A DNA stretch of 64,000 nucleotides from Lepisosteus oculatus (taxonomy: Eukaryota > Chordata > Actinopteri > Semionotiformes > Lepisosteidae): contig NC_090703.1 of assembly GCF_040954835.1 (NCBI RefSeq), forward strand, positions 9,729,001 through 9,793,000. The letters run 5' to 3'. The notes under the pieces were generated by a model, which was given only the letters and a program-made list of their open reading frames with translations, did not search any database and was not told the DNA's origin. Numbering within the stretch: position 1 is the first letter of the stretch; each line of letters opens with the position of its first letter. The position numbers were made by a program, and so were the translations under genes. Below are positions 55,631-64,000 of this stretch, in pieces.

Positions 55631-58600
55631 ATAAAGAGCTTAATTGATGTCTGCTGAATGATGTTCAACTGATCCAGTTTTGCAATGCAATTCAGTATAA
55701 CACTTTATTGGTGGGAAAAGTAGATTAAGCCCGCTGCTATACATGATGTGAGTACATCATAGATATAAGCTGACCCTGAGCAAGCAAGCTTGAAACGGTT
55801 GGTTTCAAGAACATTGGTGGCAAGGGATGTGCTTTTTAGTTTTCTGTTCAAGAGCTACGTTAAAGTGATTTATTAAAAACACAATTTTACTTTTCATTGC
55901 CTGTATTTGCATGTGAACTGTTTTGTATAGATATTTATCTTTTTAGAATGGAAGTCAACATAGAACTATTGTTTAGAAGAAAGTTTTAGAAAAACGATTT
56001 AGTTTATTAAGCAAACGTCAATGCAAACAATCTAATAAAAAAGTACAAAAAAGTGCACTTCAATAAACAAATGAAAGGTCATAAAAACAGGTATGTTTTT
56101 GTGGCATTTTCTGCCTTCTCTGAGGGTTGCATAGAGTAACATCATTACCTTCTGCAAATCTCTCAAGCATAATTACTAGACTTAATTTTGCTTTGGATAA
56201 AACAAATATTTGCCAATCATCTTTAGATCTTCAGAAGACAGCATTTTTAAAACCACAGAAACATATTCATAACACAGAAATGCATCATGAAATATTTGTT
56301 AACCCTTACAAAATCTATACATCTCCCAAATAATATTCACATTACTATACAGTATGTTGTACATCACAGATCTTTACAAGGGCTGAATTCAGGATTCCTA
56401 ATTTTCATACAATGACATAAATCAGATGGAAAACGTTTGTGCGTGATGTTTTACTTTTATTAAAAAAAATGCCATTGAGATACTGCGTACTCTTGCTGGC
56501 CAAACGTGGAGGCACAGTTTATATTCAGATACCAGTTTAAGATAATCAGCTGCTACTATTACACAATCACTTTCAGATTTAGGTTTTATGGAAGTTGCAG
56601 AGCTGCTAATCTACTTCAACAGAACAAACACTAGCGTACCAGGATACAGAAGAATACATTTAAGATAAGTGCTCTCCTTTAAAGAACATTCACAGCACTT
56701 GCTTTCCTTATTGTACTGTACATAAGCAGAGATGGAAAGTGGATAAGAATCAATATAAAAGACCGGGCAAGACATTTTTAATAGATTTCATGTTCACATC
56801 CCTAATTATAAATGACACTTGAAAACAAATTTTTTCATATGCTGAAAGGGCTTTCAGTTTCCTTTCAAGGAATTTCTCAAACTATTACAAGAGGCATGAC
56901 ACACAGTGATCTTTTACCCAGCATGGATGAGATTTCGATTTTTACAATCACCCTGGGATTTTCCACTATAAATAGGTAACTGACCTTATCTTGAGGGTAC
57001 ATTGTGTTAATATACAATATCATGTTCTAATAAAAGACAGTGGCAGATGAAGATAATCACATTATTTTGGACCTGCCAACACCCCAGTGAAGATGCAAAT
57101 GATCAAAGCACTAAAAAACAAAGTTTTTAAGGTACTTTTAAGCTCCAAGTTCAACGTAACAGGAGTACAAAAATGAATTAATGTAAGCTTTAACACCCAA
57201 GGCATAACATGAAAACAAATATAATACACAACCTCATTAATTAATATTTCGTGCTGCAGTTAATTACAAAATGTACAGTGATGACCAATATAAAAAGAAG
57301 ACAAATGTCACTGAGAAACAAAGAAATTAAGCAATGTGTTAATGCCTTGGAAGCGTGTGCTTAAACTGAAAACAAATGGCATAGAAAGCATGCTGTTTAA
57401 ATTTTTGCAAGAATAAGTGAGGTAGTTGATCTCAGGATTAAACAACATTAGTCCAAATATGATGTGTATTTTGAACAGTACAAGGCAAGACATTACAGGT
57501 GAATAAAAACGAATGCCTGTAAATGGCATTAAGAAGCTTCTTCTTAAAAATGCAGATGGACTTTTGCTATTTGACACAGTTTCCTGCAATCCAAACCAGC
57601 CGCCAAAACTCTAGATTCAACCTATGACACTTTGTTTTAACAAGCGTCTGCTTTTCACAATTATCAATGCAGCTCAGGACAGAAAGGGCATGATGGTCTC
57701 CAAAACATCATATGAACACAAAAATATCCTACCATGTACAGTATATACTGTATGACTGCAAGCATTTAAAATTGTCTAGCATGAAGGGTCCATTTCTAAA
57801 TGTTGATCTAGGTTAACCCTCTAGGTTTCTAAATAAAGACCAAATAAAATGAAAATACAAAGTATCACAAAAAGCAAAGCAAACAAAAGGATAATTTACT
57901 TAAAAGATGAAGTTATCTTAGATAAAATATACTAAGAATTCCGTATTGTCTATAAGAATAAGCATTAGCCTTCAGACAACTAGGAATGACAGCTGACAGG
58001 CTGTTTTCCGTTTTCTTTTATTTGCTTAGGTCTCTACAATAGAGACATTTTAATCTCAATGTGACAACCTGCTACAATTAATAGAATGAAAATTGTTCAT
58101 ATCAGTAACACAACAAGCTAAAAATGTGCCGTTGTTTGAGAGATCATCAGTCAAAACTCACCCCAGAGTGGAATACAATAAAATACTCCAATTCCAAATA
58201 ATCATCAAATACTTAAAAAAAATCACAGTGTATTGAGGATTATAAATTGACAAAGCAGACATGAAAGGAATAAAATGATTTGAGATGGTGAAATAAGACA
58301 TTAAAGTTTTTGTTTTTACAAATTTAAATTAAACTGATCAATGCATTCAGAGGTAAAGTAAAGCGGATATAATTTAACATTATATTCCCACTTTTTTTAT
58401 TTTTATATCACTCCCACTTTTTTCAAAGAATCTAACCAATCTCAATGAGAGAGGTGTTATTTTAGTTCAGGATGATGTCAAAATACTGAATTGCAAACTT
58501 CGGAAAAATTCTGAAACGCAGACATTAGCAACACTGATAAGTAAAAGGAAAAATTTTTACTTTAAAAAACATCTTTAAAACAAAATAAACATAGTGCAGG

Positions 58601-60253
58601 CCAGAAGATTTTAACAAAAGCACAGCATGGTAAAAAAAAGTCCTATAACACAACACTCAGAGCATCAGGGTATAGATGTTTTAAGATACATTGACATTCT
58701 TAACGTCTTTCAGTTTCTTGTTTTTTTTTTTTGGAGGTGAAGCAAAAGCTGTATTAAATAAATAAATGAAGCAAATTCACATGCATCTTTTTAATATATA
58801 CCCACAAAAATAAACTTAGGGTTACCATGGTACCACGCCACAATCTGATCTCCCAAAATGTTATTCTAGGAGAACACTAAATTAAACAACCAAGAGGCAG
58901 GTTCCTTACCTTTAGGCAACCAGACTTAAGCATTTAACAATGCATCACTGATCTCATCCTTTTCAAAAGAAGTAACACCGTCGCTTTTTTGCTGTAACGG
59001 TGTTTTTGCACAGACTGAACAGAATACACTTCCATTCAGGAACAAGGTACCACATTTTAGAATTAAAAAATACAGTGTATGAGGTGAAGGATGCCTTCAG
59101 GAAAAATAAAGTTTTTAGCAAATTCTGTTACTCACTGTCTTCATTTTGAATGCAAATGTAATATTTAACAAAAAAAATAAATCAACATAAGCACATTAGA
59201 TTTGAATTAAAAATATATACATAAGACCCTGCTTTAAAAAGGATATATGGAAATATCTGCTTTTGCAAAACTTAACTCCATCAGTAACGTATGACAGATG
59301 GATGCACAAAGTTACTGCCAACAATACCTCAGCCAGTGGCAGAGTCTCAGTCTACAGTTATGCCATTTAAGTTCCCTCTTTTGCTTGAATGAGATAGACA
59401 AGTTATTCAATGCCATCCACCTGCCAAAGGTGTATTTGACATGTTGCTAGATAAAGCCACTTGCACAATTTTACTACATCACAGCACTGGCGTACTCAGA
59501 ACTACGAAGACAGCGCTGAGTATATCAGTGCTTTGGATGATAAGGTATCTGAGCAGCTGACATCCCAATGGTACATAAACATGATACATCAGTAACTCCT
59601 TGCGGTCCTTCCTAATTCTGTAGATCCCAAGACTGCAGGAAATGAATGGACTTCAAATGAGCATGGCACTATAAACTGACATTTCTAAAAGCAAACTCTG
59701 TTAGGAAGCCAAATATTTAATAGATATTATCCTATGCACTAAATTAAGTAATGGTATATTATTGCTATTTAAATATATCATAAAACGGTGCTATGTTTTT
59801 GTTAAATCAGTGTTCTATGTTTCTTTGTTTTTTAAAACTTGTTTAGCACATTTAAACATCACCAACTATCATATTCTTTCATACTAGCAGAGATCAGAGA
59901 TGGCATTTAAAAAAAACTAGCGTAGAGACCCTAATAACATACAACCAAAACACGCCAAACCAATTCCGTTTACTAAATGCTACTAAGAATCCCCCTTACC
60001 AGAGCCAGCCAAATTAATGTTCAACATTTTCTACAAGCCCTTTTAACCCACCATGCCCTAAAAAGGAACGACTGTGACTAGTGTTCAGGGACTAACACAG
60101 CTACTTCATCTTCCTTTGGCTGACAAGATTCTGACAACTGTCCCTCACACTATTTGGAAAAAACCAAGCCGAAAATGACACGCTCAGTTGCTCAAGGTTC
60201 CAGAGTGACCAATAGAAAACAAATAAATAAAGGTGCTACAAGCTATCGTTCAT

Positions 60254-60259
60254 TTTATT
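60254..60259 (-). promoter_or_regulatory. CIPC: Candidate proximal poly(A) signal of CIPC
   Basis: AATAAA on the minus strand, 160 bases after the CIPC stop. Mammalian CIPC has a long 3' UTR, so more distal signals (for example 56456-56461) may be used instead. Confidence 0.25.
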
Positions 60260-60418
60260 TTAAGGTGCGTTTAACTCTTACAAGATGCAAAGAAAGCCTC
60301 AGTCAGCACACCAGGGCATAGGCATCACAGATAAAAGCAACCAAACGCAGGCAAATTAGGCGAGGGGCTGCTCTGTCTCTCTACACCCTGGAGGGGCGTC
60401 CTCGAGCGCTCCTGCGTC

Positions 60419-61276
60419 TTAAGGTAGGGTCTGGATCTCTTTCTCGCCTCCATCCTCGGCCATAGAGGGCTCACATTCGAGCATGGCCAGCTGAAGCTTA
60501 GTCCAGACCTGAGGGTCTCCGCTCCGGATGGCTTCCACAAAGAGGTCGGCGTGCGCTTTCAGGCGGTCCAGCTCACTCTGCGTCTTCCGGTTCTGCCGGA
60601 TCAGCTCCTTGGTCCTTAGCGTGATGCCCAGAAGGCCGGATTTGTGGAGGATGTTGTAGGTGTTACAGAAGCGCTTCCTCTTGTTCCTCTTCTCCAGCAC
60701 GGAGCCCTTCTCTTCCGGGTCCGGGTCTGGGTCCGTGCGAGAGGGAGACGCGGCAGCAGGGGGGACAGGGGCCAGACCAGGTGAGCGTGCCGGCGGGGGT
60801 GCCTCCTGGGAGCTCGCAGGCGGCGTGGGCTGACCGCCCGATGAAGCGCTTTCCGTTTTGGAAAGAGAGGAGTGGTGCTTCCGAGTGCTGGGCTCGGGCG
60901 TCAGCGGCAGAGGGAGGCCGGATGGCGTGGGACTGGCTGTGCTGGACAGCCGACTCAGCTGTTTCTCCCTGCTGTGCCGCCGGTGTCTGAGTGCGCTGGC
61001 TCTGTCCACACGGGCGGAGGCCGAACCACTCCGCTCTGAAGAGCCAGAAGCACTCCTCTCTGAGGAGCTCTCCCCAGGGTGAGGGGCTATTTTGGGGTAG
61101 GATTTCAGGATGGGCAGGTACTTCTGCGATCGGCGCCTCTTGTCCTGGGGTCCCTTCTGCGTGTTTGTGATACCGTTAGAAATGACAGGCTGGAGGAACA
61201 CAACCTGAGGCTGGGGAATCACTTCTATAGCTGGTTGAAAGCCCCAGGGCTTCACAGCAGGGGGGCAATTACTTGC
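60419..61276 (-). CDS. CIPC: CIPC coding exon 3 and stop (residues 103-387)
   Basis: It encodes WGFQPAIEVIPQPQVVFLQP, the YLPILKSYPKIAPHP motif, a long Ser/Pro/Ala-rich stretch and the conserved C-terminal helical block. The stop TAA is at 60419-60421. The acceptor is tggtttcag at 61276/61277; the open frame continues upstream past this acceptor to 61303, but that part is intron. Confidence 0.93.
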   Translation of the reverse strand, partial: ASNCPPAVKPWGFQPAIEVIPQPQVVFLQPVISNGITNTQKGPQDKRRRSQKYLPILKSYPKIAPHPGESSSERSASGSSERSGSASARVDRASALRHRRHSREKQLSRLSSTASPTPSGLPLPLTPEPSTRKHHSSLSKTESASSGGQPTPPASSQEAPPPARSPGLAPVPPAAASPSRTDPDPDPEEKGSVLEKRNKRKRFCNTYNILHKSGLLGITLRTKELIRQNRKTQSELDRLKAHADLFVEAIRSGDPQVWTKLQLAMLECEPSMAEDGGEKEIQTLP

Positions 61277-62887
61277 CTGAAACCAGACAAATGTAGCAAT
61301 CATTTAGCTATTTTTAACATGCAGATTACATAAAAAAAATATATTTACTAAACCTAAAGATATTTTGGGCACTACCACTAACCCTCCCTGTTGAACTGTG
61401 CACAATGCAAAAAGACTGATGATTTCTCCAATCAGATGATGGAAATTAGTTAGGAAAATTAGGAAAGAGAAATCACACTCACATAACAGGTTATGCTCCT
61501 TTGAATCATTAAAATGGATGATTCAAAGGAGCGATCAAAGGAGTGATCATCTTGTGTTACACAGACATCGGACACACAAACAGCAATAAATCTATATCAC
61601 TGCCAAGTTAATGACGGTACAGATTATAAACTCTGAAAGAGCCAAACAGGGAGCTCCTCTGCACCTGTTTCAGAAGGACGTTGTTCATGATGATCATGGG
61701 AGAAAGGCCAGGGTAACCTCCCCCCATCACTGCCAGCTGTGGCAGCTGAGATTTAGACTTGATGCTCTGGGCTGAGGTTTTCTGTCCATCCTCAGCATCT
61801 GTCTGCTCCACCGCACTCAGATACTCAGAACTAGCATCTGGGAGTCAAACATATGGCAGGTCAGTCAGCGCTGCGAGCTGAGGGCAGGTAAAACAACTAT
61901 ATTAAATAAGGCAAAGTTCCTATCAGAAGGCATTACCATCTACTGCAGCAGTCAACTTAGAAGAGGAGAGGACCAACCAGTGGAACACTGTCAGCATTCT
62001 TTCAACTCCTGCCTGGTTGGTCCAAACCAGCATTTTTAAAAAAAGTACACTTCAAAGTAATACAAGACACTGTATCATGATAGCGGCTTCATTTGAAGCA
62101 GACGTTAACACAAAAACGAAACCATAATATAAGCTAAAACAAGCTGACACAAAGAAAAGGAGTCTGGCCATTTGGCACAGATTAGATTTGATCTGGAGCA
62201 GTCCTGCCTCCTGTGCAGGGCATTTGAGTGGGGAGCTGTATCAGCATGTGAGCTGCAGAGGAACAAGGTGTGATTAACTCGACAATGACAACCAAAAAAA
62301 ATAGAAGGAAAAAGGTTTTGGCTGAGGAGACAGCAGAAATATGAGGAAAAGGGATGTCTGAGTCTATGGTTAACCCTAAGCTGGAATTGCACAATGTCCC
62401 AGCCGTCACCAACCACCTAACCTCTACCTTTCTCTCCTCTCCTTTACACCAGGACTTCAAATTCAGGAGAGTCTGGTCTCTTCTGGCTTTTGTTCCATTC
62501 TCAGTAGGAACAATCAGACAATTAACCCGCTTTTCTAAATTAAGAGGATAATATTATTCATAAGGTGTTTTGACAGCTGATTACACCATACAAGGGTACA
62601 GTTACACAGATATCACCTGGGAGCCTGGCTAGAAGTGTTACAAATGATGCAGCTGACGAAATAATCAGGCAACTATGCAAGTGAGAACGGAGGTGGAACA
62701 AAAACCAGATGATACCAGCATCCCCATAAAATGAGCTGTATCGCTCTGTTTTATCCATTCCTGCCTTCCTCGCCTCTCCTGGATTTCTGTGCCTCTCTTT
62801 CTCCCCCTCCTACCAACTCTTGTGTTTTCTTTAGCCCCCTCCATCCTTGAGCCCACATTCCTGCTCTCTTTTCCTCTCATAATAATA

Positions 62888-62918
<31 letters not shown>

Positions 62919-63265
62919 TTGCTTACACTTACATAGCACTTTTCTGGGCACATCACTCAAAGCGCTTTACAGGTAATGGGGATCCCCTCCACTACCACCA
63001 ATGTGCAGCCCCACCTGGATGATGCTTTTTGTCCCCACTTTCCAGCACAGAACCCACATTTATTTCGTGCCATGCACATTCACAGATGTGAAGGGATTGT
63101 GACAGGAACAACAGCCATGAGTAGGCACACACCTGAGAATCCCGAGTCCCGCTCCGACTCATTCCTCCCCTTGTCTGGCTGCAGGTTTTTCAGCGTGTCC
63201 ATCATGTCAGCATGCAGCCCCGCTGACAGCCTCCTGTGGCTTTCTGCTTTCCCTCTGTTACTCAT
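60419..63265 (-). CDS. CIPC: CIPC, CLOCK-interacting pacemaker (whole coding span, 3 exons)
   Basis: CIPC binds CLOCK and represses transcription by CLOCK-BMAL1, a negative arm of the vertebrate circadian clock; it has no enzymatic domain. Three exons join in phase to give 387 residues (human 399). Recognisable parts, in order: HRRLSA near the N-terminus, DSGFSDASSEYLS (40-52), LSPMIIMNNVLLKQ at the end of exon 2, YLPILKSYPKIAPHPG (155-170), a Ser/Pro-rich low-complexity middle (about 170-290), and the conserved C-terminal helical region from NTYNILHKSGLL (about 306) through LRTKELIRQN to AHADLFVEAIRS and WTKLQLAM (about 367). That block is the best match to human CIPC and is predicted to be coiled. 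The start ATG has G at -3. The gene converges on ZDHHC22, as in human. Confidence 0.93.
61665..61837 (-). CDS. CIPC: CIPC coding exon 2 (residues 45-102)
   Basis: It encodes DASSEYLSAVEQTDAEDGQK and, at its end, GGGYPGLSPMIIMNNVLLKQ. The second part matches human TLSPMVVMKNVLVKQ. Acceptor gactcccag, donor gtgcag. Confidence 0.92.
62228..62332 (-). repeat. Family A repeat, very degenerate
   Basis: It reads ggggagctgtatcagcatgt, gagctgcagaggaacaaggt and later ggttttggctgaggag, a weak match to the lead and left arm of the unit at 4212-4416. It is intronic in CIPC. Confidence 0.45.
62760..62878. repeat. Polypyrimidine tract in the CIPC intron
   Basis: The plus strand is dominated by C and T for about 120 bases (for example tctctttctccccctcctac). 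It abuts the (taa)n run. Confidence 0.75.
62878..63028 (-). repeat. Truncated family C repeat with (taa)n tail
   Basis: A (taa)n microsatellite at about 62880-62919 is followed by acttacatagcacttttctg, gcgctttacaggtaatgggg and gtgcagccccacctggatga. This is the reverse complement of the 3' end of the repeat at 50463-50913. The microsatellite is most simply the element's expanded tail. Confidence 0.75.
63133..63265 (-). CDS. CIPC: CIPC coding exon 1 (residues 1-45)
   Basis: It starts with ATG at 63265 (MSNRGKAESHRRLSAGLHAD) and ends in SERDSGFS plus one base, donor gtgtgt. An acceptor-like ggtccacag places the probable exon start at 63322, leaving about 57 bases of 5' UTR with a tiny upstream ORF. 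Confidence 0.9.
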
Positions 63266-63286
63266 GGCTGATCGGGCTCTCTGCGT

Positions 63287-63301
63287 TCAGCCAAGGAGCA
63301 T
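63287..63301 (-). promoter_or_regulatory. CIPC: Four-codon upstream ORF in the CIPC 5' UTR
   Basis: ATG CTC CTT GGC TGA on the minus strand, ending 21 bases before the CIPC ATG and within the presumed 5' UTR part of the same exon. The upstream ATG has a purine at -3. Such a short uORF could reduce or modulate initiation at the main ATG. Confidence 0.5.
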
Positions 63302-63322
63302 CTCTCTCACTCGGGGGACTGT

Positions 63323-64000
63323 CTGTGGACCAAAGACAGGGGCGAACATCAGCAGGGAAGCATCGCAAGCAGACCTGTGTCAGCAGCAGGCGTAATGTCT
63401 CTTACATCCTTACAAAACACGTCCTCGGTCTTGTGTGCTAGCCGTGCGTCTTATCCTGACAAACTTTAATTGGGAGCCCCAAGGAAAGACGTCCAGTGTA
63501 GCACAGTAACTTGTCGAGTTCAGCCTTGAAGTCTGTAAATCATCCCCTGCATGCAGAAGCCTATGAATGGGGAAACAATGTTTTAATGCCGTGCAGTAGA
63601 TCTGAAGAGTTTGGGAAAAGCAGAATAAGTATAATTCTCCAGATCTTTCATTCAATGTGCTGTACCAAGAAACACGTACGTTTCTCTATTATCTCATCCT
63701 AATTTTTAAGAGAAAAGGCAATTATGTGATGCTGTTAATCATAGTTAGTTATACAACTTCACCAGACACAACGCATTACAGCACTGAACAGAAAGCATTC
63801 CTCCTTACATACCAAAGCTAATGAATTCACAAAGGCCAACAGTGACGTCAGTAGCAAACTGCACCAGAGACAAAAACCAAACATCTCGGAAACTGGGGCA
63901 GACTGAATAAAGAATAAAGTATTTCTCTCTTACGATCTTCTTTGAACTAAATATCTTCAGCTGTGGCCACAGCGAAAAAAACCAATATAAATAGTAATGT
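63323..64000. other. Probable CIPC 5' intron, nothing recognised
   Basis: 678 bases upstream of the presumed acceptor of CIPC coding exon 1. No CpG-rich promoter is visible here, so the CIPC promoter and any non-coding first exon probably lie beyond the window. Confidence 0.5.

Larger units (their letters stand above)
51288..60418. other. AT-rich 3' region between convergent ZDHHC22 and CIPC
   Basis: 9.1 kb that must hold the ZDHHC22 3' UTR at its left end and the CIPC 3' UTR at its right end. I see a family D repeat at 55421-55630, an (aaat)n-like run near 58755-58770 and several AATAAA motifs on both strands. No supported open frame, exon or RNA gene was found. Confidence 0.6.

Noticed and set aside
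61277..61303. ATG at 61303 as an internal start for a shorter CIPC
   Set aside because: The nine residues before ASNCPP read across a good acceptor (tggtttcag), and two upstream exons match CIPC and join in phase.
1..64000. CRISPR arrays, operons, ribosome binding sites, prokaryotic islands
   Set aside because: The spliced vertebrate genes and repeat content show nuclear animal DNA; no regularly spaced repeat array is present.

Overview
This is vertebrate nuclear DNA: interrupted genes with GT-AG introns, long AT-rich introns and intergenic stretches, and many interspersed repeats. Three protein-coding genes can be read: TMEM63C on the minus strand (coding 3261-23310, 22 coding exons, 831 residues predicted), ZDHHC22 on the plus strand (coding 49276-51287, 2 coding exons, 275 residues) and CIPC on the minus strand (coding 60419-63265, 3 coding exons, 387 residues). 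Every splice junction I placed is GT-AG, and all codon phases join without a frameshift. Order and relative orientation match, as I remember it, the human 14q24.3 block CIPC / ZDHHC22 / TMEM63C. Proteins and repeats point to a ray-finned fish; several repeats resemble ones I associate with non-teleosts such as gar or bowfin, but I could not test this.

Layout. 1-3260 is 3' flank of TMEM63C. 3261-23310 holds its coding exons. 23311-47400 has no recognisable coding sequence; it is either a long 5' intron of TMEM63C, intergenic DNA, or both, and it carries a solo LTR with target duplication and several dispersed repeats. 47400-47710 is a GC- and CpG-richer patch that could be the promoter zone of the divergent TMEM63C/ZDHHC22 pair. 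49276-51287 is ZDHHC22, with a nearly complete 450-bp repeat in its single coding intron. 51288-60418 is AT-rich, gene-free DNA that must contain the converging 3' ends of ZDHHC22 and CIPC. 60419-63322 is CIPC. The rest is CIPC 5' intron or upstream sequence.

The genes are not an operon and there is no evidence that they work together. TMEM63C is an osmo/mechanosensitive cation channel, ZDHHC22 a palmitoyltransferase of the secretory pathway, and CIPC a repressor of the CLOCK-BMAL1 clock transcription factor. I did not find a new biological system. The most notable non-genic structures are a nearly perfect 83-bp-arm hairpin insertion with a 13-bp target duplication, a second insertion of the same family just upstream of the first ZDHHC22 coding exon, and the solo LTR.
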